Positions 52,027-61,885 of a stretch of 64,000 nt of DNA are shown here, piece by piece. This DNA comes from SABI01 sp963677695. GTDB lineage: Bacteria; Spirochaetota; Spirochaetia; Sphaerochaetales; Sphaerochaetaceae. The stretch spans positions 1,674,001-1,738,000 of the forward strand of contig CAXXUJ010000001.1 of assembly GCA_963677695.2 (NCBI GenBank), given 5' to 3'. Position 1 is the stretch's first letter, and every line of letters begins with the position of its first letter. The position numbers were made by a program, and so were the translations under genes. Under the pieces are notes generated by a model. It ran no database searches, was not told where the DNA came from, and worked only from the letters and a program-made list of their open reading frames with translations.

Positions 52027-53697
52027 ATGTTCTATTCAATTCTGATGATAATCGGAAGTCTCGGTCTCTTTCTGTTCGGCATGAAAACCATGAGTGACGG
52101 CATACAGAAAGCCGCTGGTGACCGTCTCCATTCGATACTCAACTTCATGACCGGAAACAGGGTGATGGCAGTCCTTACAGGATTTTCGATCACAGCGATC
52201 GTTCAGTCCTCTTCAGCCTCCACGGTTATGGTTGTTTCCTTCGTCAATGCCGGGCTTCTTTCCCTTCAGCAGGCCATCGGTGTCATCATGGGAGCAAACA
52301 TCGGTACGACAGTTACCGGATGGATTGTTGCCATTCTCGGATTCAAGGTAAAGATGGCAGCCCTTGCCCTCCCTGCAATCGGTATCGGATTTGTTCTTTT
52401 AATGGCGAAGAAACTGAATAAGGTTGATCTCGGTCAGACACTGATCGGCTTCGGACTCCTGTTCATGGGTCTCGATTACCTGAAGAATTCTGTCCCTGAT
52501 ATTCAGGCCTACCCTGAGGTACTCCAATATGTACAGCACCTCACAGGTCATGGCATTTTCAGCTTCCTTCTCTTTGTTCTCATAGGAACGGTTCTTACGG
52601 TCATTGTTCAGTCTTCCTCGGCTGCCATGGCCATAACTCTGACAATGGCTTATGCAGGGTGGATCGACTTCCCCACGGCAGCATCCATTGTTCTCGGTGA
52701 AAATATCGGAACAACGGTAACAGCATATCTTGCATCAATCGGAACCAGCGTGAACGCACGACGGGCAAGCAGGGCGCACACTCTGTTCAACCTCTTCGGT
52801 GTGTTATGGATGGCCTTCCTGTTCACTCCGTTCCTTCATCTTGTTGATCTCATTGTTCCCGGTGCGATGTTCGGCGCAAGCGTAGATGCGACCCTCCTTC
52901 CGGCACACCTTGCTATGTTCCACACCCTATTCAACATCATTAACACCTTTATCTGTATCTTCTTTGTTCCTCAGTTTGCTGCAATTGTCAAAAAGATCGT
53001 TCCCGATGATAAAAATGCACCTGAAACCTACTCACTGAAATATATCAGTGCTTCCATTCAGGATACTCCCGAGCTCTACCTTCTTACTGTGAAGAGAGAA
53101 CTCAATAAGATGGCTGATATCGTGTGTGATATGTTCAGCGGCTTCTGGGAAATATTCTCCAACCCCGACACCAAGATGAAAAACGAGGTGGAAGAGTACA
53201 AGAAGATGGAAGATCTCACAGATAAGATGCAGGAAGAGATCACGAAGTTCCTGTCTCAGTGTTCACTGGACAGCATGAACAAGGTGAGTGCTGCGAATGT
53301 CTATTCGATGATGAGAATCACGAACGAGCTCGAGAGTGTCGGTGACAGCTGTTTCAACCTGATCATTCTCACTGAGAGACGTTACAAGAAGAAGATTGAT
53401 TTCGATGCGGAAACTCTTGAGCTTCTCACTCCCTACATTGAACTGGTCACCCGTTTCATAGGCTTCATCAAGAGCCATCTCAATGAGCATGTGAACAGCG
53501 AGAATATGGCTGTAGCTATGAAGATTGAGAAGGAAATCAACAAGATGAGAAAGGCTCTCAAGGAGACTGCGACTGACAAGATGCAGAGCGGTTTCGATGT
53601 GAGGGGCGGACTTCTCTATATCGATATCGTACGCCATGTTGAGCAGATCGGTGACCACTGTATGAATATCACAGAGAGTCTTGAGCAGATCCGCTAA
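52027..53697 (+). CDS. Na/Pi cotransporter family protein with C-terminal PhoU-like domain
   Basis: A 556-residue membrane protein. Two inverted repeats each carry the QSSSA signature (AIVQSSSASTVMV and VIVQSSSAAMAIT) with GANIGTTVT and GENIGTTVTA, typical of NptA/YjbB phosphate transporters. About 200 C-terminal residues form a cytoplasmic PhoU-like helical domain. Direction (uptake or export) is not set by sequence. AAGGAG ribosome site, and a strong terminator after it. Confidence 0.92.
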   Translation: MFYSILMIIGSLGLFLFGMKTMSDGIQKAAGDRLHSILNFMTGNRVMAVLTGFSITAIVQSSSASTVMVVSFVNAGLLSLQQAIGVIMGANIGTTVTGWIVAILGFKVKMAALALPAIGIGFVLLMAKKLNKVDLGQTLIGFGLLFMGLDYLKNSVPDIQAYPEVLQYVQHLTGHGIFSFLLFVLIGTVLTVIVQSSSAAMAITLTMAYAGWIDFPTAASIVLGENIGTTVTAYLASIGTSVNARRASRAHTLFNLFGVLWMAFLFTPFLHLVDLIVPGAMFGASVDATLLPAHLAMFHTLFNIINTFICIFFVPQFAAIVKKIVPDDKNAPETYSLKYISASIQDTPELYLLTVKRELNKMADIVCDMFSGFWEIFSNPDTKMKNEVEEYKKMEDLTDKMQEEITKFLSQCSLDSMNKVSAANVYSMMRITNELESVGDSCFNLIILTERRYKKKIDFDAETLELLTPYIELVTRFIGFIKSHLNEHVNSENMAVAMKIEKEINKMRKALKETATDKMQSGFDVRGGLLYIDIVRHVEQIGDHCMNITESLEQIR

Positions 53698-53713
53698 CAA
53701 AACTATTCAAAGC

Positions 53714-53752
53714 AATACAAGAGAGGAGGGATTGTCCCTCCTTTCTTGTATT
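53714..53752. terminator. bidirectional terminator
   Basis: 17-base arms AATACAAGAGAGGAGGG and CCCTCCTTTCTTGTATT pair with one mismatch over ATTGT, between the convergent Na/Pi gene and Uma2 gene. Confidence 0.85.
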
Positions 53753-53766
53753 CTGGGGGGGAATCA

Positions 53767-54501
53767 TCAGAGGAAAAGATTCCCGGTATCGACAGTCAAT
53801 CCTTCGAAGAAGGCTGATAACGCTGTCGATCCTTTTCCATAGATCTTCTGATCCTTCAGTTTCCTCTCCTCAAAACTATAGATGATGAGATGTTTTTCCA
53901 CTGGATCGACGATCCAGTACTCTTCGATACCGCTGCTCATGTAGAGCTGAGTCTTGATGATGATATCTTTCGATTTCGTAGAGGGTGAGAGTACTTCGAC
54001 AACAAGCGTCGGTATTCCCTGGTAGGTATCCTTTTCATCTATATTCTCTGGATCACAGATGACGAGAATGTCGGGTTGTACGACATTGGGATTGTCCTCG
54101 AAACGTTCCGCTTCGCCGAACAGTTTCACATCAAGCGGTGCTACATATGCATTGCAGGATTTGTTCTTGAAAAAATTATAAAGAACAGCAAGTAATTCTC
54201 CGACAGCATGCTGATGGGGCATGCGTTGTCCAGCTGTCATATAGATCTTTCCATCTATCAGCTCATACTGACAGGTATTATCTTCTCTCTCTGCTATCTC
54301 CCTGAACTCTTCATAGGTGTAGCGTCCTTTTGCCTTGTAGGCCAGGGCCCTTTCTCTCAGGTACCACCTTTCCTCATCACTGAGTCCTTTCAGGACTGCT
54401 ACCGGTTCATTGTTCTTTTCCACATAGACCGGTGTTCCTTCCATTGCCTTCTTCAGATACTTGCCGAAGGCATTCTGAAGGACTGATGTCGATACTTTCA
54501 T
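53767..54501 (-). CDS. Phd/YefM-like N-terminal segment fused to a Uma2 nuclease-like domain
   Basis: A 244-residue protein. Residues 1-40 (KVSTSVLQNAFGKYLKKAMEG, then EPVAVLK) look like the DNA-binding half of a Phd/YefM antitoxin. Residues about 65-244 form a Uma2 PD-(D/E)XK domain: YELIDGKIY, VVQPDILVI and VVEVLSPSTKSKD hold the expected acidic and lysine residues. Uma2 proteins are abundant in cyanobacteria and are of uncertain function. The start at 54501 follows GGTGGAG; upstream in-frame sequence to 54594 has no ribosome site. Confidence 0.8.
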   Translation of the reverse strand: MKVSTSVLQNAFGKYLKKAMEGTPVYVEKNNEPVAVLKGLSDEERWYLRERALAYKAKGRYTYEEFREIAEREDNTCQYELIDGKIYMTAGQRMPHQHAVGELLAVLYNFFKNKSCNAYVAPLDVKLFGEAERFEDNPNVVQPDILVICDPENIDEKDTYQGIPTLVVEVLSPSTKSKDIIIKTQLYMSSGIEEYWIVDPVEKHLIIYSFEERKLKDQKIYGKGSTALSAFFEGLTVDTGNLFL

Positions 54502-54525
54502 ACTCCACCCCCCTATCTTTTTATG

Positions 54526-54551
54526 AGCTAAAATTTCTGAATATTTTAGCT
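54526..54551. promoter_or_regulatory. inverted repeat upstream of the Phd-Uma2 gene
   Basis: Perfect 9-base arms AGCTAAAAT (54526-54534) and ATTTTAGCT (54543-54551) lie 25 bases upstream of the start, a plausible binding site for the protein's own Phd-like segment. Confidence 0.4.
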
Positions 54552-54825
54552 TAAATCTTACATGTATTGTACGTCTCGTATGACCAATAATCAATGTCTG
54601 ATACGGTATAAAAAAATAAGTTTTATGAGCAGCCTGTTTTGTACAAAGAAGATATCTTTCAAAGAGAAGATGGGTTGTTATTGAGCTGTTTCGATATAAT
54701 GAGCGCAGAAAATAGAAGATGATACTATGGGAAATGGCATGGAGGGAAAGGAAAGAGAGTGGTGTGAGCTGTCAGATAGCTTCTCCCCGCATGGTGCAGT
54801 GAAGAAGCCATCGAAAGGAAAGTGA
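54552..54825. other. intergenic region without a supported gene
   Basis: About 270 AT-rich then purine-rich bases between the convergently and divergently placed neighbours. A 32-codon ATG frame at 54727-54825 has no ribosome site and no recognisable sequence. No tRNA, repeat or terminator was seen here. Confidence 0.5.
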
Positions 54826-55200
54826 TTAGACGCTCAGGTACTGCTGGGTTGTGAGCAGGACGAGGGTACAGGCCTGAATGACTCTGATGCCGTTCTTCTC
54901 GAACTGATCAGCTGCCTCTGCAGACTCTGTTCCCGGGTTCATGATCACTCTTTTCGGTTTCAGTGCGATGATATCATCGACTGATTCAGAGAGGATTCTG
55001 GGGTTCACATAGAGGGTGACTGTATCGACAGCTCCTTCGATCTCAGAAATCTCTTTGTATCCTTTATGCCCGAGGATATTTTCACCCTTCAGTGAGACCG
55101 GAAGGGGACTGTGGTTATGCTTTGTAAGAAGCTCTACTGCCCTGTATGAATATCTTTCAGGTTTTGAGCTTGCTCCTAATACTACGACGCGTTCATTCAT
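54826..55200 (-). CDS. CoA-binding domain protein (YccU-like)
   Basis: A 124-residue Rossmann-fold protein of the CoA_binding_2 family: VVVLGASSKPERYSYRAVELL at the start, PVSLKGENILGHKGYKEI, and KPKRVIMNPGTES with the conserved NPG. Relatives bind CoA but have no known reaction. The ATG at 55200 is taken as start; an upstream in-frame ATG at 55245 lacks a better ribosome site. Confidence 0.85.
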   Translation of the reverse strand: MNERVVVLGASSKPERYSYRAVELLTKHNHSPLPVSLKGENILGHKGYKEISEIEGAVDTVTLYVNPRILSESVDDIIALKPKRVIMNPGTESAEAADQFEKNGIRVIQACTLVLLTTQQYLSV

Positions 55201-55507
55201 GTTGTTTTTACTCCTGCTGACCAGACTGGAAATATCCCCCATCACAAGTTCGTTGTGACTGGGTATGTCTTACCCGTCTAATTCTGTCACTCAAACATAA
55301 TAAAGAGTTTCATAAAAGGCAATAATCGGGAAAAGGAGAATGGGAAATGAATGGGCTTTCAATAGAGAGGCCTTTAAGTATCCTCTATGCCTTTTTCTCC
55401 ATGGAGAAGTTATCTCGACCTGGTTTCTTTATTTCGTCCATGCCGCTAGCAGATGATATTCTTCAGGGAGTCCAATTACAGTTTTTCTCTAATCTCTAAT
55501 TGGTCAG
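55201..55507. other. intergenic region, nothing coding seen
   Basis: 307 bases holding the upstream region of the CoA-binding gene. A small inverted repeat TCACAA/TTGTGA (about 55241-55257) is the only structure noticed. No reading frame with a ribosome site was found. Confidence 0.5.
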
Positions 55508-55888
55508 TCATTTGTTGGTCAACTGCAATCCTAGATCCTGGAATTTTGAAAAATCAGCATGGTTTCCCGTCGCAAGGGAAGCATTTAATATGATGGAGGC
55601 AGATGCAATCATGGCATCTATTCTAAGATGTCTGAGTCTCCCTGTTTCATTGAAAAGACGTGATGCCTCTGCAGCCTGATCTCGTGTGAAAGGTATGATG
55701 CGGTCTTCAATAAGGGATGAAACTACTTCGACAGCTTCATCATCAATAGGACCGCATAAGAATTCGTACCATGATACAGACGAAGTTATGAGCTCTTCAT
55801 CTTCCTGTATCCAGCGTACAATCTGCTTCATCTCTTCGGATTGGTCAATAAGTGATCTGATTAAATAATTTGTATCAAGGAGAATCAT
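55508..55888 (-). CDS. PIN-domain toxin (VapC-like)
   Basis: A 126-residue PIN RNase. Acidic active-site residues are in LLDTNYLIRSL (Asp), WYEFLCG (Glu), and LRIDAMIASASI (Asp), then TGNHADF (Asp). VapC-type toxins cleave specific RNAs, usually tRNAs. The ATG overlaps the antitoxin stop (ATGA). Confidence 0.88.
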   Translation of the reverse strand: MILLDTNYLIRSLIDQSEEMKQIVRWIQEDEELITSSVSWYEFLCGPIDDEAVEVVSSLIEDRIIPFTRDQAAEASRLFNETGRLRHLRIDAMIASASIILNASLATGNHADFSKFQDLGLQLTNK

Positions 55889-56145
55889 TTTCCACGCACC
55901 CATTCTAATCTGTTTTCTGCAACCTCTTTCAGGTAAGCATCTGCTGTTTCGGGTTTGAGCCCCTTTGTCCTCAGGTATTGTTCGAGGATGAGCAGCTTTT
56001 TCTGTTTTTGCTGGTTGAAAGTTATTTCAGCCTCTTCTACCGCCTTTCTCACAACCTCTGCCTGAGATATATGCAGGAGGCGAGCCATTTTCTGCAATCT
56101 CTTTACTGTTTCTTCATCCAGTGCAAATGTTGTTCTTTTATTCAT
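55885..56145 (-). CDS. ribbon-helix-helix antitoxin of the PIN toxin
   Basis: An 86-residue protein with an N-terminal ribbon-helix-helix (RTTFALDEETVKRLQKMARLLHISQAEVVRKAVEEA) for DNA binding and a C-terminal acidic tail that would embrace the toxin. The start at 56145 fits the fold, but ATGs at 56154 and 56172 are also in frame and none has a clear ribosome site. Coupled to the PIN gene by overlap. Confidence 0.83.
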   Translation of the reverse strand: MNKRTTFALDEETVKRLQKMARLLHISQAEVVRKAVEEAEITFNQQKQKKLLILEQYLRTKGLKPETADAYLKEVAENRLEWVRGK

Positions 56146-56368
56146 TAATGCCATACCATCATGATATACCATAACTAATGAAAGGTAAAGAGAAATATTA
56201 TAAGATTTGTTTCTTTCGTTGATTTGTTCCGTTTTTATGACATGACCTATGAAATAAAGGCTAGTAATAGAAATATGGCGCTGTCATGACTTTTATTGTG
56301 GAAAGAGTGTTTACTCATAAAAAAGTGAATGTTAGTATGAACAGGTATATGACAGGAGGCATAAGGGT

Positions 56369-57427
56369 ATGGCCGTAATACTTGCAGTGGATGATTCACA
56401 TACTGACCGCACTATCATAGCAAGCTTTCTCGTTGACCACGAGGTTCTCACCGCATCCAACGGAGCGGAGGGTCTCAGTATCGTTGAGAGCCGACCTGAT
56501 ATAGACCTTATTCTCCTTGACCTCCATATGCCGAAGATGAACGGGTTTGAGTTTCTCGAGCAGTGTTCTCACAGGGATTTCCGTGTTCCAGTCATGATTC
56601 TCACCAATTCAGAGGAACTAGACAACGAGATCAAGGGTCTCGAGATGGGTGCTGTTGATTACGTGAGGAAACCCCTTAATTTCCTCTCCCTCCAGAAAAG
56701 AATAGAGATGCAGCTCAGAATCCTCCAGGGACGACGGGAGATCGTTGAGTACAATCGTCACCTTGAGGAAGTTGTCGAGCAGCGAACGGCAGAGGTGAGG
56801 CGTACCAATGAGATAACCATTGCCGCTCTGGTGCGGCTTCTTGAGATCAGGAGTATCGAGACAAGCGATCATTCAGTGAGAACCCGTATGATGATGGGAA
56901 AACTGGCACGAAAGGTGAGTGCGAAGGGAGAAGATGGATATAAGTTGACAGAACGGGCGATTCAGGACCTGGTTGCCACAGCCCCTCTTCATGATATCGG
57001 GAAGGTGGGAATTCCTGATGCCGTGCTTCTCAAGCCCGGAAGGCTTGACGATACAGAACTGGAGATAATGAGAACTCATGTGATCAGGGGGGTGGAAGCC
57101 CTTGAGTATTCACTTGAAGAGAGTGAAGCAAAGATAAGTTTCATCGAGACAGCGAAGGAGCTGATAGCCTCTCACCATGAGTGGTTCGACGGGTCCGGCT
57201 ATCCTGCGGGACTGAAGGGGACAGATATTCCCCTCGGCGGACGCCTGATGGCTGTCATTGATGTCTATGACGCACTGACCCATAAGAGGGTGTACAAAGA
57301 CGCCCTCAGCCATACCGATGCACTCGCTGTCATGGCAGAAGAGGCGGGACGCCACTTCGACCCGGTTGTGTTTGACTGCTTTATATCGATTGTTGAAGAT
57401 TGTATAGATTGCGATAGCGAATTGTAA
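56369..57427 (+). CDS. response regulator with HD-GYP output domain
   Basis: A 352-residue protein: receiver domain (1-125) with Asp8, Asp9, phospho-acceptor Asp51 (LILLDLHMP) and the conserved lysine in VRKP; a short coiled coil; and an HD-GYP domain with LHDIGKVGIPD and HHEWFDGSGYP. HD-GYP enzymes hydrolyse cyclic di-GMP. It is followed 11 bases later by a hybrid histidine kinase, its probable partner. AGGAGG lies 11 bases before the ATG. Confidence 0.93.
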   Translation: MAVILAVDDSHTDRTIIASFLVDHEVLTASNGAEGLSIVESRPDIDLILLDLHMPKMNGFEFLEQCSHRDFRVPVMILTNSEELDNEIKGLEMGAVDYVRKPLNFLSLQKRIEMQLRILQGRREIVEYNRHLEEVVEQRTAEVRRTNEITIAALVRLLEIRSIETSDHSVRTRMMMGKLARKVSAKGEDGYKLTERAIQDLVATAPLHDIGKVGIPDAVLLKPGRLDDTELEIMRTHVIRGVEALEYSLEESEAKISFIETAKELIASHHEWFDGSGYPAGLKGTDIPLGGRLMAVIDVYDALTHKRVYKDALSHTDALAVMAEEAGRHFDPVVFDCFISIVEDCIDCDSEL

Positions 57428-57438
57428 GGAGATACGGA

Positions 57439-60264
57439 ATGGCTTTATCGGTGACACGTCCTTCACGGTTTGCGGTACTGTTCCTCTTCTGTATGCTCCT
57501 CCATTCACTCTCTGCAGCCCCGCAGCTGCTGCTCACTGACGAAGAGAAAGCTTTCATTGAGACCCACAGGGAAGTGAAGATCGGGGTGGATCCTCATTTC
57601 ATTCCCTTTGAGTTCTTCAATGAGGAGGGAGAGTACAACGGTATCGCATCAGATATCCTCTCCGAGATATCAGAACTGACGGGAATCGATTTTATCCCGA
57701 ATCCTTCCTTGAGCTGGGGTGAAGCGGTGGAAGGGGCTCGTCAGAGGGAGATCGACCTCCTTCCCGCTGTCGGGTTCACTGCTGCACGTGCCGAATACCT
57801 GACCTACCTGAAACCTTACATGCAGTTTCAGCGTTCCATTGTTGTAAGAAACGGTAATACCACTATCACAGGGTTATCGGACCTCTATGGAAGACAGGTG
57901 GCAGTTCAGAAGGACAGCTCCCACGAAGGCTTTCTTCTTGACTACCCCGAAATCAGCCTGCGCACCTACGCTACGGTGGAGGAGGCTCTTCTTGCGGTGA
58001 ACAGGGGCGATGAAGTCGCATTCGTCGGAAACGAAGCGACCAGCGCCTATCTTTCCCGCACCCTCGGCCTTGCCGAACTTAAATTCATCACCCTCGCGGA
58101 GGGTGGTGCCCATGACCTTCACATGGCAGTGAGAAACGACTGGCCGCTGTTAGCCTCCATTCTCCAGAAGGCACTTGATGCAATTCCCGAAAGCGAGTAC
58201 TCGGCAATATTCGGGAACTGGATACGCTTCGATTCCAAGACTGACTACACCTGGGTGATCAGGGCTGCGATTATTCTCGTTGTCGTTGTGATTCTTCTTT
58301 TCTCTGTCTCCTCCTTCTGGATTCTCCGCCTGAGGAAGGCGGTACGTGAGAAGGATATCGCACAGCAGAGGGCGGAAGAATCGGACAGGGAGAAGAGCAT
58401 GTTCATGGCCAGGGTCTCACACGAGATCAGGACTCCCCTGAACGGGATCAAGGGAATGAGCTATCTTTTAGAAAAGACAAAGCTTGATGCGATGCAGAAT
58501 CGCTATCTTCATGCGATCAAGGGCGCAAGCCAGACGATGCAGGTGATCATTCACGATATTCTCGAGTACTCGAGACTCGAAGATGGCGGGGTTGTGCTTG
58601 AATATATCCCGTTCCGTGTCGATGATATCCTTCAGAACACGATCTCTCTCGACTCCTGGCTGATCAAAGAGAAGGGACTTACCTTCTCCTTGAACCTCGA
58701 CCCTTCAGTTCCCCCCTTCCTTATCGGAGACCCTACCCGCATTCGTCAGATATTCACGAACCTGATTCACAATGCGGTGAAGTTCACTTCATCCGGTGAG
58801 GTATCCCTTTCCATGAAGGCAATGGAGACGGAAGAGGAACATTGTGTACTCTCCTGCGAAGTTCGGGACAGCGGAATCGGAATGACAGAGGATCAGATGT
58901 CACGCCTGTTCACTCCCTTTACTCAGGCTGATGAGAGTATCAGCAGGAAATACGGAGGCTCAGGCCTCGGTCTTTCCATAGTGAAGACGCTCGTTGAGGC
59001 TATGGAAGGAACGATAGAAGTTACAAGCAGGGCAGGGGAAGGGAGCACTTTCCGCTTCACTCTCCCCCTCGATATAGACCGTGAGGGTATGGAGCAGGAC
59101 CTGCTGGTGAAGAAATCGGTTGACTTCACGCACCTCAAGGCGCTTCTTGTGATACCCGACAGATCCTTCTCCTCTCAGGTCGGTACTCTCCTGAAAGAGT
59201 ATCAGATACGATACGATGAAGTCTCTTCCCTCGCCCTAGCTGAGACACTCCTCTCAGGTGAGAGAAGCTTCGACCTTCTGATCCTCGAAGTGGATCATCC
59301 CTCAGTACTCCCCGCTTCCTGGCATACAAAGGTCACCGCCTCAGACGGGTCGAGGCCCTCGGTCATCCTGTTCTCCCTTCAGGAGAGTTCGGGAGAAGAG
59401 CTCTCTCAGGTCCTTAGTGACCAGGATGTGATGCTTCCCCTTCCTTTCATCCAGTCTGTGTTCTTCAACGCCCTTCTGCAGCTCTTTGGAAGAGGGAACA
59501 CTGCAGACTCATCGACTGACAGTATATCTGCGGATTCTGCAGGGCCACCGCTCAATGTCCTGGTCGTGGAAGACAACCTCACAAACCAGATGATTGCACG
59601 GGAGCTTCTCGAGAGAAACAACTGTACCGTCTACCTTGCAGGAGACGGGAAGGAAGGGTATGAAACCTTCTTGAAAAACGAAGCTTCAATTGATGTGATC
59701 CTTATGGATCTCCATATGGATGGGATGGACGGGTATGAATCTACCCGCCTGATCCGTGAGAAGAACAGCGAGATTCCTATTCTCATTCTTTCTGCCGATC
59801 TTGTCGATTCGGTAAAGGAAAAGTGTGAACAGATGCACGTCTCCGGTTTCATAGGGAAACCGTACGATCCTGACCAGCTGGTCTCCCGTGTACGCACAGT
59901 AGCAGCAAATAAGTCTCCTGATGGATCTGCGATCCCCGCCATAGATGTTGAGGCAGGGATCCGTCGGATGGGAGGAGATAGAAATCTCTATAAGAAAGTG
60001 CTTGTATCATTTATGGAAGAACTCAGGAAAGGAATTTCAGATCTCCGATCTTCTATTTCTGAGAATGACATCGAACGGTCAAGAGAGCTTGTCCACATGT
60101 GCAAGGGGAGCTGCGGTTCAGTCGGAGCTTCCCATGCCCATGAACTCTGTGTTGAGGTTGAAAAGGAGCTGAAGGGTGAAGAGCCCGTGTGCTCCTCCCC
60201 TCTCATGGATTCCCTCCTTTCAGAGCTCGAGAGAACCCTCAAGGCCGCCGAGAACTTCAGTTAG
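57439..60264 (+). CDS. hybrid sensor histidine kinase with periplasmic SBP_bac_3 domain
   Basis: A 941-residue membrane kinase. In order: signal peptide (1-27); a periplasmic amino-acid-binding-protein-like domain (about 35-260, VKIGVDPHFIPFEFFNEEGEYNG); a transmembrane segment (about 273-295); HisKA with His328 (SHEIRTPLNG); HATPase (NLIHNAVKF, GSGLGLSIVKTL); a degenerate receiver (about 560-690) lacking the usual acidic pocket; an intact receiver with Asp757; and an HPt domain with His886. A phosphorelay to the HD-GYP regulator is likely. The ligand may be an amino acid or other small solute. Confidence 0.92.
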   Translation: MALSVTRPSRFAVLFLFCMLLHSLSAAPQLLLTDEEKAFIETHREVKIGVDPHFIPFEFFNEEGEYNGIASDILSEISELTGIDFIPNPSLSWGEAVEGARQREIDLLPAVGFTAARAEYLTYLKPYMQFQRSIVVRNGNTTITGLSDLYGRQVAVQKDSSHEGFLLDYPEISLRTYATVEEALLAVNRGDEVAFVGNEATSAYLSRTLGLAELKFITLAEGGAHDLHMAVRNDWPLLASILQKALDAIPESEYSAIFGNWIRFDSKTDYTWVIRAAIILVVVVILLFSVSSFWILRLRKAVREKDIAQQRAEESDREKSMFMARVSHEIRTPLNGIKGMSYLLEKTKLDAMQNRYLHAIKGASQTMQVIIHDILEYSRLEDGGVVLEYIPFRVDDILQNTISLDSWLIKEKGLTFSLNLDPSVPPFLIGDPTRIRQIFTNLIHNAVKFTSSGEVSLSMKAMETEEEHCVLSCEVRDSGIGMTEDQMSRLFTPFTQADESISRKYGGSGLGLSIVKTLVEAMEGTIEVTSRAGEGSTFRFTLPLDIDREGMEQDLLVKKSVDFTHLKALLVIPDRSFSSQVGTLLKEYQIRYDEVSSLALAETLLSGERSFDLLILEVDHPSVLPASWHTKVTASDGSRPSVILFSLQESSGEELSQVLSDQDVMLPLPFIQSVFFNALLQLFGRGNTADSSTDSISADSAGPPLNVLVVEDNLTNQMIARELLERNNCTVYLAGDGKEGYETFLKNEASIDVILMDLHMDGMDGYESTRLIREKNSEIPILILSADLVDSVKEKCEQMHVSGFIGKPYDPDQLVSRVRTVAANKSPDGSAIPAIDVEAGIRRMGGDRNLYKKVLVSFMEELRKGISDLRSSISENDIERSRELVHMCKGSCGSVGASHAHELCVEVEKELKGEEPVCSSPLMDSLLSELERTLKAAENFS

Positions 60265-60265
60265 G

Positions 60266-61612
60266 CTACGCCTCTTTCCCGCTCCCGTACAGATTGTGAG
60301 GAGGGAAGGGAACGATGAAGAGACCTGCAAGCAAAATCACTGTAAGAACGATTCCCATCAACCCTGTCATCTCATATGATCCTGTTGACTCCTTGATGAT
60401 GCTGAAGAGCCAGGGGCCGAGTGCGCTTCCCGCAACGACGACGGAAGAGGCCAGACCTGTGATGGCTCCGATATGTTTCGTTCCGTAGAGCTTGGGGAAG
60501 GTTACTGCGAGGAGCGTTCCGAAGAACCCTCCGGCAAGACCGAAGGCAACGATCATCAGAGGGATACCCGCAGGTGAATCGATAATAAGCATAGAAACCG
60601 AAGCAAGGAGACAGGACAGGCCGTAGAGCCTGAACAGATGCGTCAGCTGAATCCTGTCGCTTGCATAGCTGCTGAAGAAACTGCTTGCAATCGATACGAT
60701 CGCGATGGGAAGGAATATCGATACCGCTTCGGTAGCTGTCGCTCCCTGATCAGAGAAGATCGACACGATATGGAAGGTGAACCCGGTGTTGAACATCGAG
60801 AAGAAACCGAAGGTCCCGACAAGAATCCAGTAGAGAGGACGCCTTTTCACCTCGCCGATGGTGAGCTGAAGTCCGGTATCGATCACCTGCCGCTTCTTCT
60901 TTCTGCGGTTTTCAAGCCCCTCTTCCATCTCCAGATTACACGAAGCGGGATCCTTCCTGTACAACAGGAGGGCAAGGGGGAGGAAGATGAATAAGAGAAT
61001 CAGAGCCATGACAATGAATGCTCCACCTGCAGTGAATCTATTGATCATCCCCTGAAGAACCCGCGGAGCGAAGGAGAAGGTGAATGAGGTGATGATCCCC
61101 AATACCCCTGAAGTAATCCCTCTGTGGGTACTGAACCAGCATGCCAGGGTTGCACGCGATACCATCGTAAGCGCTCCCTGCCCGCTCATCCTGATACCGA
61201 AGAACCCGAAGGTCATCATGATCAGTGCAATCACCGATGCGTTGCCGGCAGTACCGGCGAGCGAGGCAAGGATCCTGTCACTGAAACCGAGATAGAGGAG
61301 GAAGACGGCGAGGACAACAGTTGCAATAAAGGTCGTCACTCTCGGTCCTTTTTTATCGTAGAAGAGACCTGTGAACGGTGCTATGAAACTGCTTGCCAAC
61401 GTGCCTACCATATAGGCGCTGCTCAGCTGTATGCGGGAGATGTCGAGACTGGCAATGAAATGGTCTGTAAAGACCGACACTCCCATAGTCTGCCCCGGGA
61501 TGCTTGCGATGATTCCGAGAGAGGAGATGAAGAGAATGACGAATCCATAATAGAAAGGGAGCCGGTTCACAGCAAACCGGCTTCCACTGGTGCGGAAGGA
61601 TAGAATTTTCAT
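60266..61612 (-). CDS. MFS transporter, OFA (oxalate/formate antiporter-like) group
   Basis: A 448-residue protein with twelve hydrophobic segments. FYYGFVILFISSLGIIASIPGQTMGVSVFTD at the start and FYDKKGPRVTT between segments 2 and 3 (the MFS loop motif) fit monocarboxylate/OFA-type transporters; the substrate is unknown. A GTG at 61624 is an alternative start. It converges with the kinase gene with only one base between the stops. Confidence 0.85.
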   Translation of the reverse strand: MKILSFRTSGSRFAVNRLPFYYGFVILFISSLGIIASIPGQTMGVSVFTDHFIASLDISRIQLSSAYMVGTLASSFIAPFTGLFYDKKGPRVTTFIATVVLAVFLLYLGFSDRILASLAGTAGNASVIALIMMTFGFFGIRMSGQGALTMVSRATLACWFSTHRGITSGVLGIITSFTFSFAPRVLQGMINRFTAGGAFIVMALILLFIFLPLALLLYRKDPASCNLEMEEGLENRRKKKRQVIDTGLQLTIGEVKRRPLYWILVGTFGFFSMFNTGFTFHIVSIFSDQGATATEAVSIFLPIAIVSIASSFFSSYASDRIQLTHLFRLYGLSCLLASVSMLIIDSPAGIPLMIVAFGLAGGFFGTLLAVTFPKLYGTKHIGAITGLASSVVVAGSALGPWLFSIIKESTGSYEMTGLMGIVLTVILLAGLFIVPFPPHNLYGSGKEA

Positions 61613-61885
61613 AGCGTTTTTCACCCGTATTCAAGAATATAAGGGGATGATGGCATGTATCAGAAGAATAGGCAATACAACCCTATTCTTTCCATAGAAT
61701 ATCTTTCCAGAAAGAAAAATGAAATTTTTTAAAAAATTAATTTAATGTAAATAAAGAAGTTAACAACCTTCTGTATGTGATTCACCTAATCTTTACATTC
61801 GGCACAGTTTGTCTTTATGTATGAGGTGTATTCTTCGGTTGTAAACAAAAGGAAAAGGAGCTGAACGGCTCCGAAGGAGTTTTCC

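Noticed and set aside
54727..54825. 32-codon forward frame in the gap before the CoA-binding gene
   Set aside because: No ribosome site, no hydrophobic or domain-like pattern; likely chance.
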